Shown here: piece after piece, positions 1 through 7,279 of the stretch
Layout: every line of letters begins with the position of its first letter
Numbering within the stretch: the first letter of the stretch is position 1
Assembly: GCA_964555675.1 (NCBI GenBank)
Contig: CAZKTU010000220.1
Span: 1 to 11,119 of the forward strand
DNA from: CAIWXH01 sp964555675
Lineage (GTDB): Bacteria > Chloroflexota > Chloroflexia > Chloroflexales > Chloroflexaceae
Length of the DNA: 11,119 bases
Direction of reading: 5' to 3'
The notes under the pieces: model-generated
What the model was told of the DNA's origin: nothing
What the model saw: only the letters and a program-made list of their open reading frames with translations
The model's database searches: none
Made by a program: the position numbers and the translations under genes

Positions 1-444
1 GGCCAGGTCAACTACCGCCTCGACGCCCCCGACGGCCAGAGCGCGCTCTTCACCGGCGACGGCATCTTCCTGCGCTCGTTCGGCCGCCCCGACCTGGGCG
101 GCAAGGGCGAGGCCTGGACGCCCATGCTCTACCACTCGCTCACCGAGCGCCTGCCGGCGATGGCCGACGAGGCCACGCTCATCCTGCCCGCCCACTTCAG
201 CGACCTGAATGAGGGCACCAGCGAGGGTATCTTCACCGCTACCTACGCCGAGGTGAAGGCCAGCAACGACGCCTTGCGCCCTCGCGATGAGGCCACGTTC
301 ACCAGCTACGTCCTGGGCCACCTGCCCGTCTTCCCGCCCGAGTACGTCGAGATCAAGCGCGTCAATATCGGCCTGGTAGTTCCCTGCGAGGGGAAGGCCG
401 GCGAGCTCGAGCTCGGCAAGAACATCTGTGCCCTCGCCAAGTAA
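1..444 (+). CDS. Metallo-beta-lactamase-fold hydrolase, C-terminal part (5' truncated)
   Basis: The frame is open from the first base of the window, so the gene begins upstream; 147 residues remain. The fragment has the MBL-fold segment LFTGDGIFLRSFGRPDLGG (Asp20 of TGD is the expected bridging metal ligand) and LPAHF with His65, the expected last metal-binding His. This arrangement resembles persulfide dioxygenase/CstB-like and related MBL hydrolases that travel with sulfurtransferases. The C-terminal EIKRVNIGLV stretch also matches that group as I recall it. The N-terminal HxHxDH motif lies outside the window, so metal binding cannot be fully checked. It is 33 bases upstream of tusA and probably heads or continues the same operon. 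A glutathione/persulfide substrate is inferred from context; another thioester or sulfur substrate is possible. Confidence 0.85.
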   Translation, partial: GQVNYRLDAPDGQSALFTGDGIFLRSFGRPDLGGKGEAWTPMLYHSLTERLPAMADEATLILPAHFSDLNEGTSEGIFTATYAEVKASNDALRPRDEATFTSYVLGHLPVFPPEYVEIKRVNIGLVVPCEGKAGELELGKNICALAK

Positions 445-477
445 AAAGTCGCACAGCGAAACAAGGAGCAAGATACG

Positions 478-726
478 ATGAGCAGCTACGACCAGAGCCT
501 CGATGTGAAGGGCGCCAAGTGCCCCATGCCCCTGGTGAAGAGCCGCAAGGCGCTCACCGAACTGACCGTGGGCCAGACCCTCAAGGTCATCGCCACCGAC
601 AAGGGCTCGGTGGCCGACTTCCAGGGCTGGGCCAAGACCGCCAAGAACGTCGAGCTGGTGGCCCAGGAGACGGTCAGCGAGGGCGGCCAGGACCTGTACG
701 TCCACTACCTCAAGCGCACCGCCTGA
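478..726 (+). CDS. tusA: TusA-family sulfur carrier protein
   Basis: An 82-residue protein, the usual TusA/SirA length. It carries the family signature LDVKGAKCPMPLVKSRKAL, with the sulfur-carrying Cys15 in the CPMP motif, followed by the expected beta-alpha fold (VGQTLKVIATDKGSVADFQGW). TusA proteins accept persulfide sulfur on this cysteine and hand it to partner proteins in the cytoplasm; in sulfur-oxidising organisms they work with DsrE and rhodanese partners. A good ribosome site (AAGGAG, 463-468) sits nine bases before the ATG. It lies between the MBL hydrolase and the DsrE2-like gene, which fits the conserved rhd-tusA-dsrE2 association. Family assignment is firm; the direction of sulfur flow is inference. 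Confidence 0.96.
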   Translation: MSSYDQSLDVKGAKCPMPLVKSRKALTELTVGQTLKVIATDKGSVADFQGWAKTAKNVELVAQETVSEGGQDLYVHYLKRTA

Positions 727-751
727 CGTATCGGAAGACGGCCTCTCGTAA

Positions 752-771
752 GGGCGCAGTGTGCTGCGCCC
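752..771 (+). other. Hairpin between tusA and dsrE2
   Basis: GGGCGCAG (752-759) and CTGCGCCC (764-771) form a perfect 8-bp stem with a TGTG loop. No T-run follows (AAGACCC comes next), so it is not a convincing intrinsic terminator. It lies in the largest gap of the operon (69 bases), 24 bases before the next start codon. It may be an mRNA stability or processing element. Confidence 0.5.
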
Positions 772-795
772 AAGACCCTCTAAAGGAACCCTTCT

Positions 796-1368
796 ATGAC
801 CCTCACGATTGAGCAGACCGATACCCAGCGTATGCTGGAGCGCATGGCGGCCCTGGAGGCGCGGATCAATGCGCTGGAGGCCCACCCGGCCCAGGGGATC
901 GAGGACCGCCTGGCCATGGTCGTCTTCTCGGGCGACCTCGACAAAGCCATCGCCGCCTTCATCATCGCCACCGGGGCGGCCTCGATGGGCCTCGAGACGA
1001 GTATGTTCTTCACCTTCTGGGGCATCACCACAGTGAAGAAGCAAAAGATGTTCGCCGGCAAGAGCCTGCTCGAGCAGGGCTTCACCGCCATGCTGCCGGG
1101 CAAGCTGGGCGAGACTGGGCTCTCGCAGATGAACTTCTTCGGCGCCGGCGCCCAGATCATCCGCGGTCTGATGCAGAAGCACGGCGTCTCCTCGCCCGAG
1201 GAGCTGTTCGGCCTGGCCCAGGAGCTTGGCGTCAAAATGGTCGTCTGCGACATGTCGCGCGAGCTGCTCGGCATTGCGGACGAAGAGCTGGTCGACGGCC
1301 TAGAGACCGGCGGCGTGGCGACCTTCCTCGCCGACGCCGCCCGCGCCAAAGTCACCCTCTTTATCTAG
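796..1368 (+). CDS. dsrE2: DsrE2-like (DsrE/DsrF/DrsH-like) sulfur relay protein
   Basis: A 190-residue protein. Residues 1-30 are charged and probably helical or coiled coil. The rest has the DsrE2 pattern: MVVFSGDLDKAIAAFIIATGAASMG (41-65), MFFTFWGITTVKK (70-82), and VVCDMSRELLGI with Cys151, the position expected for the sulfur-binding cysteine of the DsrE family. Homologues are often named peroxiredoxin family protein in databases without peroxidase evidence. DsrE-type proteins exchange persulfide or thiosulfonate sulfur with TusA, and this gene directly follows tusA. The start is supported by AAAGGA (782-787). The hydrophobic parts (55-76) suggest possible membrane contact, which has been predicted for DsrE2 proteins. 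Family confidence is high; exact substrate unknown. Confidence 0.92.
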   Translation: MTLTIEQTDTQRMLERMAALEARINALEAHPAQGIEDRLAMVVFSGDLDKAIAAFIIATGAASMGLETSMFFTFWGITTVKKQKMFAGKSLLEQGFTAMLPGKLGETGLSQMNFFGAGAQIIRGLMQKHGVSSPEELFGLAQELGVKMVVCDMSRELLGIADEELVDGLETGGVATFLADAARAKVTLFI

Positions 1369-1379
1369 GAGCGCCCCCA

Positions 1380-1739
1380 ATGTTCCACACCATCTTCGGC
1401 GGCCCGAGCGCCGCCCCCGCCATCGCGACCATCACCGCCCCTGAGCTGAAGCGGCGCCTCGAGGCCGGCGAAAAGCTCTACCTGCTGGACGTGCGCTCAT
1501 CGGAGGAGTACACCTACGACGGGCGCATCGCCGGGAGCCACCTGCTGCCCCTGCCCATGCTCGCGCTGCGCCTCGACGAGCTGCCGCGCGACACGCCGAT
1601 CGTCTGTGTCTGCCGCTCGGGCAACCGCAGCGGTGTGGCCGCCGAGCAGCTGGCCCGCCAGGGCTTCACCGAGATTATCAATCTCGCTGGCGGCATGATC
1701 GGCTGGGCCAGCGCCGGCCTGCCCACCCAGCGCGGCTAG
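1380..1739 (+). CDS. Single-domain rhodanese (sulfurtransferase)
   Basis: A 119-residue rhodanese domain. Visible landmarks are LLDVRSSEEY (35-44), GRIAGSHLLPLPML (48-61) and the active-site loop CRSGNRS with Cys78 (the persulfide-forming residue), ending in LAGGMIGWASAGLP. The loop has four residues between Cys78 and Arg83, the size typical of sulfur-transferring rhodaneses rather than Cdc25-like phosphatases. There is no signal peptide, so it is probably cytoplasmic. The ribosome site TAGGAG (1366-1371) overlaps the stop codon of dsrE2 and the gap is 11 bases, implying tight co-expression. It is the likely donor or acceptor of sulfur for TusA and DsrE2. Confidence 0.95.
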   Translation: MFHTIFGGPSAAPAIATITAPELKRRLEAGEKLYLLDVRSSEEYTYDGRIAGSHLLPLPMLALRLDELPRDTPIVCVCRSGNRSGVAAEQLARQGFTEIINLAGGMIGWASAGLPTQRG

Positions 1740-1760
1740 CAAACGAAAAGGACACCGACC

Positions 1761-2264
1761 ATGACCTCCGATCTTCCCTGCGGTGCGCTCAAAGAGCAGA
1801 GCGAGCACGCCATCCTGCGCGCTTACGCCGTCACCCCCGCGGTGCTGCTGGCCGCCCAGCCTCAGCCCGAGGACTGGGCCGGCCTCGCCGCCCAGGGCTA
1901 CGCCACCGTGCTGAATCTGCGCAGCGACCCCGAGCGGGCCGCCGCGCAGGGGCGCAGCGCCGAGGCCGCAGGCCTGCGCTACCTGCACCGCCCCTGGCCC
2001 GCTTACGAGCTCGAGCGCGAGCATATCGACGAGCTGGCGGGCATCCTCGCAGACTCTACGACCGGTCGGCTGGTCTTCCACTGCCGCAGCGCCACCCGCG
2101 TCGGCCTGATGTGGCTGCTCTATCGTCAGCTGCACCACGGCTGGAGCCGCGAGCAGGCCGAGGCCGAACTGCGCGCCGCCGGCTATGGCGACGACTCGAT
2201 CGAGACCTTCCAGTTCTGCGCCGATGATTACTTCGAGCGGACGAGCGAGTCTGTCGCCGAGTAG
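1761..2264 (+). CDS. DUF442/TIGR01244-type phosphatase-like sulfurtransferase
   Basis: A 167-residue protein matching the DUF442 family (beta-lactamase hydrolase-like, dual-specificity-phosphatase fold). The N-terminal part reads VTPAVLLAAQPQPEDWAGL, then YATVLNLRSDPE, typical of the family, and the active-site loop is HCRSATR with Cys108 and Arg113. Four residues separate Cys and Arg, as in rhodaneses and this family, not five as in classical tyrosine phosphatases. In other bacteria this domain is fused to or sits beside MBL persulfide dioxygenase-like domains, which fits the neighbour at 1-444. AAAAGGA (1746-1752) supports the start. Catalysis of sulfur transfer rather than dephosphorylation is inferred from loop size and context. 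Confidence 0.85.
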   Translation: MTSDLPCGALKEQSEHAILRAYAVTPAVLLAAQPQPEDWAGLAAQGYATVLNLRSDPERAAAQGRSAEAAGLRYLHRPWPAYELEREHIDELAGILADSTTGRLVFHCRSATRVGLMWLLYRQLHHGWSREQAEAELRAAGYGDDSIETFQFCADDYFERTSESVAE

Positions 2265-2276
2265 ACGGGAAAACCA

Positions 2277-4040
2277 ATGGCCACCTCGCACCCCCTGCCG
2301 GCGAGGACGCAGCGGGCGGCTCAGGCTACTGGCCTGAGCCGCTACCTGCCGTTTATGCGCTGGCTGCTCCACTACCGCCGCGCCGACCTGCCCAGCGACA
2401 TGGTCGCCGGCATCGTCACGGCGATCATGCTCATCCCGCAGAGTATGGCCTACGCCCAGCTCGCCGGCCTACCCCCGCAGACCGGCCTCTACGCCTCGGT
2501 CATCCCGCTGATCATCTATGCCCTGCTGGGCACCTCGGGCCAGCTCTCGGTCGGGCCGGTGGCGATCACCTCGCTGCTGGTCTTCAGCGGCGTGAGCGCA
2601 CTGGCCGAGCCCGGCAGCCCGCGCTACTTGCAGCTGGTGCTGCTGCTCGCCCTGATGATCGGGGCGGCCAAGCTCGCGCTGGGCGCGCTGCGCCTGGGCG
2701 TGATCCTCAACTTCATCTCACACCCGGTGCTGGCGGCCTTCACGACCGCCTCGGCCCTGATCATCGCCACCGGGCAGATCAAGTATCTCCTCGGCTATAA
2801 GGTGGGCGGCGAGCGCATCTACGAGACGCTCTATCAGGCGGCGGCGGGGCTGGGCCAGACCAACCTGATCACCCTCGCCATCGGCCTGACGAGCGTGGCC
2901 CTGCTGCTCTTCTTTCGCAAGGGCCTGCGACCGCTACTGGTAAAAGCCGGGCTGAAGCCCCTGGCCGTGACCATGCTGGTGAGCGGGGCGCCGCTGGTCA
3001 CCGTCATCCTGGGCACCCTGCTGACCTGGCTGCTGCGCCTCGACCAGGCGGGCGTGGCGGTCGTCGGCGCGATCCCGGCCGGCCTCTCGCCGCTGAGTTG
3101 GCCCGGACTGAGCCTGAGCGACGCCCAGGCCCTCGGCCCCACCGCCGCGACGATCATCCTGGTGAGCGTGGTCGAGTCGATCGCGGTGGCCAAGGCCCTG
3201 GCCAGCAAGCGGCGCCAGGCCATCGACCCCAACCAGGAGCTGATCGCCCTCGGTGCGGCCAACCTGGCGGCGGGGCTGTTCAGCGGCTACCCCGTGACGG
3301 GCGGCTTCGCCCGCTCGGTGGTCAACTTCCAGGCGGGCGCGATCACCGGTCTGGCCTCGTTGATCACTGCCGGGGGCATCGCGCTGATCCTGCTCTTCTT
3401 CACGCCGCTGTTCTACTTCCTGCCCCAGGCCGTGCTGGCCGCCACCGTGATCGTCGCCGTCTTCGGCCTGGTTGACCTGAAAGAGCCGCGCCATATCTGG
3501 CAGGCCAATCGGGGCGATGCGCTGACCTGGGGCGTCACCTTCGCGGCGGTGCTGCTGCTGGGCATCGAGAGCGGGATCTTCGTGGGCGTCGGCGCCTCGC
3601 TGCTGCTCTACCTCTGGCGCACGAGCCGGCCACATATCGCGGTGGTCGGTCGGCTGGGCGAGAGCGAGGCCTATCGCAATGTGCTACGCTATTCAGTGAC
3701 GACCTGGCCCACAGTGGCCGCGGTGCGCGTTGACGAGAGCCTCTACTTCGCCAATACGCGCTACCTGGAGGAAACCCTGCTGCGCATTGTGGCCGAGCGC
3801 CCCGAGCTCAAGCACCTGGTGCTGATCGGCTCGGCGATCAACTTCATCGACTCGAGCGCCCTGCACACGCTGGAATCGCTCATCCAGGAGCTGCGCGATG
3901 CCGGGGTGCAGCTGCACCTGGCCGAGGTCAAGGGTCCGGTGATGGACGGGCTGAAGCGGGCCCACTTCGACGAGAAGCTCGGCCCCGAGCGCTTTCACCT
4001 CACCACCCACGCCGCGATGCGCACGCTCGGCTGCGCCTGA
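2277..4040 (+). CDS. SulP-family anion transporter with STAS domain
   Basis: A 587-residue integral membrane protein of normal SulP length. The SulP signature PQSMAYAQLAGLPPQTGLYA (54-73) is followed by GTSGQLSVGPVAITSLL (85-101), SVVESIAVAKALA (297-309) and PVTGGFARSVVN (339-350), with about a dozen hydrophobic segments up to residue 447. A cytoplasmic STAS domain follows (about 474-585), containing VLIGSAINFIDSSALHTL; Asp525-Ser526 corresponds to the STAS segment that contacts nucleotide or is phosphorylated in anti-sigma antagonists. Family members move sulfate, bicarbonate or other anions with H+ or Na+. Its place 12 bases after a sulfur-transfer gene favours sulfate or another sulfur oxyanion, but the sequence alone cannot exclude bicarbonate. 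The ribosome site is weak (GGGA), suggesting translational coupling to the gene before it. Confidence 0.95.
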   Translation: MATSHPLPARTQRAAQATGLSRYLPFMRWLLHYRRADLPSDMVAGIVTAIMLIPQSMAYAQLAGLPPQTGLYASVIPLIIYALLGTSGQLSVGPVAITSLLVFSGVSALAEPGSPRYLQLVLLLALMIGAAKLALGALRLGVILNFISHPVLAAFTTASALIIATGQIKYLLGYKVGGERIYETLYQAAAGLGQTNLITLAIGLTSVALLLFFRKGLRPLLVKAGLKPLAVTMLVSGAPLVTVILGTLLTWLLRLDQAGVAVVGAIPAGLSPLSWPGLSLSDAQALGPTAATIILVSVVESIAVAKALASKRRQAIDPNQELIALGAANLAAGLFSGYPVTGGFARSVVNFQAGAITGLASLITAGGIALILLFFTPLFYFLPQAVLAATVIVAVFGLVDLKEPRHIWQANRGDALTWGVTFAAVLLLGIESGIFVGVGASLLLYLWRTSRPHIAVVGRLGESEAYRNVLRYSVTTWPTVAAVRVDESLYFANTRYLEETLLRIVAERPELKHLVLIGSAINFIDSSALHTLESLIQELRDAGVQLHLAEVKGPVMDGLKRAHFDEKLGPERFHLTTHAAMRTLGCA

Positions 4041-4067
4041 GCGCGGCGCCGCAGGCGGAGGGGCGTT

Positions 4068-4434
4068 ATGCAAAAGGACTATATGGAGCCAGTGCTCATC
4101 AGCGTGGCTGAGGCACAGATCGCAAGCGCCGAGCGCTCGCTCGTGGCGGCGACGGGCGGCGAGAACGTCTGCCGGCTGGACAAGGCCGGGCAGGCCACGG
4201 GTGGCGTGAAGTATCACGAGGGCGGCGTGCTGGCCCTACGCGCCGCACGCCGCCTGATCCAGTCGGCAGAGCCTGGCCAGGCGCGGGCGAGCATGGCCGA
4301 GCTCCACGAGCGCTGGCGCGCCGATCTTGTGGCCCAGCGGGCGCGTGAGCGCCCATCTGCACCCTGGATCGCCTATACTCAGGGCGGCGTTGATGCCTTA
4401 GAGCGGCTTCTGGCCCGATTCGTAGAGGGGCGCG

Positions 4435-4442
<8 letters not shown>
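4068..4442 (+). CDS. Hypothetical protein coupled to a two-component system
   Basis: A 124-residue protein that I do not recognise. It has no signal peptide or membrane segment and is rich in Ala, Arg and Glu. Residues 10-31 and 50-95 look helical (AEAQIASAERSLVAA; GGVLALRAARRLIQSAEPGQ), and a Gly-rich turn GGVKYHEGG (45-53) with one Cys35 separates them. GGAG-rich sequence (4057-4063) precedes the chosen ATG; a second ATG at 4083 has its own AAAAGGA five bases upstream and could be the true start. The last eight bases overlap the response-regulator start, so translation of the two is probably coupled. It could be an accessory protein of the two-component system or a leftover member of the sulfur operon. 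Confidence 0.7.
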
Positions 4443-5123
<681 letters not shown>

Positions 5124-5127
<4 letters not shown>

Positions 5128-6254
5128 GCTGGCTGCGACAGCTCCGCTGGCAGCTCGTCGCCGCCCAGCTGCTGGTGGTGCTCGTGGGCGTGGTGGTGCT
5201 CGCCGTGACCGCCAACCTGATCGGGGCGCGCATCTTCGCCGCCGCGCTGCACGAGCAGATGCTTCTGCTGCCCGCGATGGACCCGCTCGCGGTCGAGGCG
5301 GCGCTACTCGCCAGCTTTCGCGGCGCCGTCGGCCAGGCCCTCGTCGTGGCGGGCGTCGCCGCGGCGGTCGTCGGCCTGGCCACCAGCACCCTGCTGCTGC
5401 GCCAGATCCTGCGGCCCCTGGGCGCGATTGCGCAGAGTAGCAGGCGCATCGCCGAGGGGCGCTACACCGAGCGGGTGGCCGTGCCGGTGAGCGACGAACT
5501 GGCTACAGTGGCCACCAGCTTCAACGCGATGGCGGCGGGCCTCGAGGAGGTCGAGCAGCGACGCGTGGCCCTGATCGGCAACGTCGCTCACGAGCTGCGC
5601 ACGCCCCTGACCGGGATCGAGGGCTTCCTAGAGGGGCTGGTGGACGGCGTCTTTCCGCCCGAGCCGGCCACTTTCGCCGAGATGCAGCACGAGGTCAGGC
5701 GCCTGCACCGGCTCGTCGAGGACCTGCAGACCCTCTCGTCGGTTGAGGCCGGGCAGGTTCGCCTGAGCCTGATCGACGTGGACCTGGCGGCGGTGGCGGG
5801 GCGGGTGGTCGCCCAGCTGCGCGCGCAGATGACGACGGGCAGCCTAGAATTGGAGATTGCGCCTGGGGCGGGGCCGCTGATTGCGCGGGCTGACCCCGAC
5901 CGCGTCGCCCAGATCCTGCTCAACCTGGTCGGCAACGCCGTGCGCTACACGCCCGAGGGCGGCTGCATCACCGTGCGCCTGGATGCTAGCTCGGAGGTGG
6001 TGACAGCCGCGGTGAACGACACCGGGATGGGCATCGCCGCCGCCGACCTGCCGCTGATCTTCGAGCGCTTCTATCGCGTCGACCGCTCGCGAGCGCGGGC
6101 GAGCGGCGGCAGCGGTATCGGCTTGACCATCGCGCGCCACCTGGCCTGGGCCATGGGCGGCGAGCTCACCGCCGCCAGCGCCGGTCTGGGCCGGGGCAGC
6201 ACCTTCACGCTCACCCTTCCGAGGGCAGCTCTCGCGCCCGAGTCTCACGCCTAA
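5124..6254 (+). CDS. Membrane sensor histidine kinase (BaeS-like architecture)
   Basis: A 376-residue kinase. Domains in order: membrane segment 1 (about 12-33), a short extracytoplasmic loop (about 34-69), membrane segment 2 (about 70-92), HAMP (about 93-146), dimerisation and phospho-acceptor domain with H-box VAHELRTPLTGIEGF (His156), and the ATPase domain with N-box LLNLVGNAVRYTPEGG (265-280), G1 NDTGMGI (298-304), F-box FERFYR and G2 GGSGIGLTIARHLA. All catalytic motifs look intact. The extracytoplasmic loop is only about 35 residues, so it may sense a membrane signal or a partner protein rather than a bulky ligand. The start codon lies in the stop of the regulator gene, so the two are cognate partners. 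Confidence 0.96.
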
Positions 6255-6356
6255 CCTACAGGTGGACCCCCTGCGGGGTAGCCAGGGAGGCCTCAGCAAT
6301 CGGGCGATCGTCCAGCAGGGACAGCCCATTGGGTCTGCCCTTGGCCGAGGGAGGTG

Positions 6357-6387
6357 CGGAGGGGCCTGCCTCTCCGGCTCCCCTCCG
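6357..6387. terminator. Strong hairpin between convergent genes
   Basis: CGGAGGGGCC (6357-6366) pairs with GG plus CCCCTCCG (6376-6387) across a two-base bulge, giving a 10-bp GC stem with a nine-base loop. It lies between the stop of the kinase (plus) and the stop of the Nudix gene (minus), where a two-way terminator is expected. No T-run is present on either strand. Two smaller stems are nearby: ACCCC-CTGC-GGGGT (6266-6279) and an imperfect stem at 6318-6340. Confidence 0.45.
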
Positions 6388-6405
6388 AAATGGCGCCCTG
6401 GCTCG

Positions 6406-6936
6406 TCAGGGTGTCGCGAGCAAGAGCTCCAGCACCACAGCCCGACACTGGAGACACTCGAGGCGGCTTAGTAGTCCGCTCAGCCCGGCGCGGTCTGCGC
6501 TCACCGTCTCATACGGGAGCGAGGGCTGCGCTGCCGGGTCGACCGTGGCCGCCACCCCGAAGAGCAACTGGTCTGAGAACGAGCTGTTGACCGGCCAGCC
6601 TGCCTCGTTGAGCGGGCGCAGATCACCGACGGCATCGGGCGGTAGGCCAAGCTCGCGGGCGACGATGGCGATGGCAGCCTCCAGCGGGGCGGCGCCCGCG
6701 GGCAGCCGGCCGCCGGGGAGATCGAGCGTCGCCCGCCCGAGCCCTGGGCGGAACTGGGGCTGGGGCAGCAGGAGGCGACCGCCTTGGACCGCGGCGACAA
6801 TCACGGAGTGGACGTGTTCGACGCGCCAGTAGTCCAGCCGATGGCCCGCCTCGTCGCGCCACACCTCGGCGATCAGACGCACCCAAGGCGACTCAATGGT
6901 GACGATGCGCTCACCCCGCTCCCAGTTGTGTGCCAT
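6406..6936 (-). CDS. Nudix-fold protein with degenerate catalytic box
   Basis: A 176-residue minus-strand protein resembling ADP-ribose pyrophosphatase-type Nudix hydrolases: DYWRVEHVHSVIVAAV (35-50), RLLLPQPQFRPGLG (54-67), then LDLPGGRLPAGAAPLEAA leading into the Nudix helix. Compared with the canonical GX5EX7REUXEEXGU box starting at Gly76, Ala82 replaces Glu, Ala90-Ile91 replace Arg-Glu, and Arg94 replaces the first of the final Glu pair; only Glu95, Gly97 and Leu98 remain. Most metal ligands are therefore absent, so hydrolase activity is doubtful. A good ribosome site (GAGAGGAA on the minus strand, 6940-6947) and a clean reading frame argue for a maintained gene. It could act as a nucleotide-binding regulator or use a shifted set of ligands. 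Confidence 0.8.
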   Translation of the reverse strand: MAHNWERGERIVTIESPWVRLIAEVWRDEAGHRLDYWRVEHVHSVIVAAVQGGRLLLPQPQFRPGLGRATLDLPGGRLPAGAAPLEAAIAIVARELGLPPDAVGDLRPLNEAGWPVNSSFSDQLLFGVAATVDPAAQPSLPYETVSADRAGLSGLLSRLECLQCRAVVLELLLATP

Positions 6937-7279
6937 AGCTTCCTCTCAGTGGCTAGCAGCTATACCTACGCCGATTGGTCTGTTCCTCGCGATCCTTGTC
7001 CTGCATCAGTCCCATCGGGCGTGTCGTCCACTCACTCGTTCGCTGCCTATCCGATGCAACGATGAGGCGACGAGTTACATTGGGCACTCGCCCTGGCCAG
7101 GCTTCCGCGCCCTGGCCGCCGAGGCCCTCTTCGAGCGCGTGTGGCAATGTGTGACGGGCGCTCGCGGGTTCCACGGCACCTCCCGGACAACTCCATCATC
7201 CCTCCATAGTCGTGATCTACACTGAGGGTATGACAGACAACGCTCGGAGCGACCGGGCGGAATTACTCGGAGTAGAGCC
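6937..7279. other. Non-coding stretch between divergent genes
   Basis: These 343 bases separate the divergent starts of the Nudix gene and the repeat protein, so both promoters should lie here. I see no convincing gene. Translations in all frames lack family resemblance, and base composition from about 6950 to 7080 looks less GC-rich than the neighbours. A 7-bp inverted repeat CGAGCGC/GCGCTCG (7132-7138 and 7158-7164) and two copies of CGCCCTGGCC (around 7089 and 7108) are present and may be chance. No clear -35/-10 pair can be chosen. Confidence 0.6.
7241..7274. promoter_or_regulatory. Paired palindromes CGCTCGGAGCG and TACTCGGAGTA
   Basis: Two perfect 11-base dyads share the core CTCGGAG: 7241-7251 and 7264-7274, with centres 23 bases apart. 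The second contains the GGAG ribosome site (7269-7272) of the gene starting at 7280. Spacing of about two helical turns would suit a dimeric repressor bound to one DNA face. The sequence match is direct observation; the operator role is inference. Confidence 0.35.

Noticed and set aside
780..1355. Long minus-strand open frame opposite the dsrE2 gene
   Set aside because: It is Ser/Arg/Pro-rich with no family resemblance; the plus strand has a ribosome site and clear DsrE2 motifs. High GC content opens antisense frames.
1497..2372. 291-codon minus-strand open frame over rhodanese and DUF442 genes
   Set aside because: It spans two well-recognised plus-strand genes and reads as low-complexity Gly/Ala/Gln/Arg sequence.
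2934..3635. 233-codon minus-strand open frame inside the SulP gene
   Set aside because: It is the complement of SulP membrane codons; the product is an Asp/Gln/Arg-rich string with no domain.
4043..4052. GCGGCGCCGC palindrome after the SulP gene
   Set aside because: A 10-base self-complementary GC run is expected by chance at this base composition, has no loop and no T-run.
6266..6279. ACCCC-CTGC-GGGGT dyad considered as another CsoR-type operator
   Set aside because: It lies 12 bases after the kinase stop and between converging genes, where it has no promoter to control; chance or a minor terminator stem is simpler.
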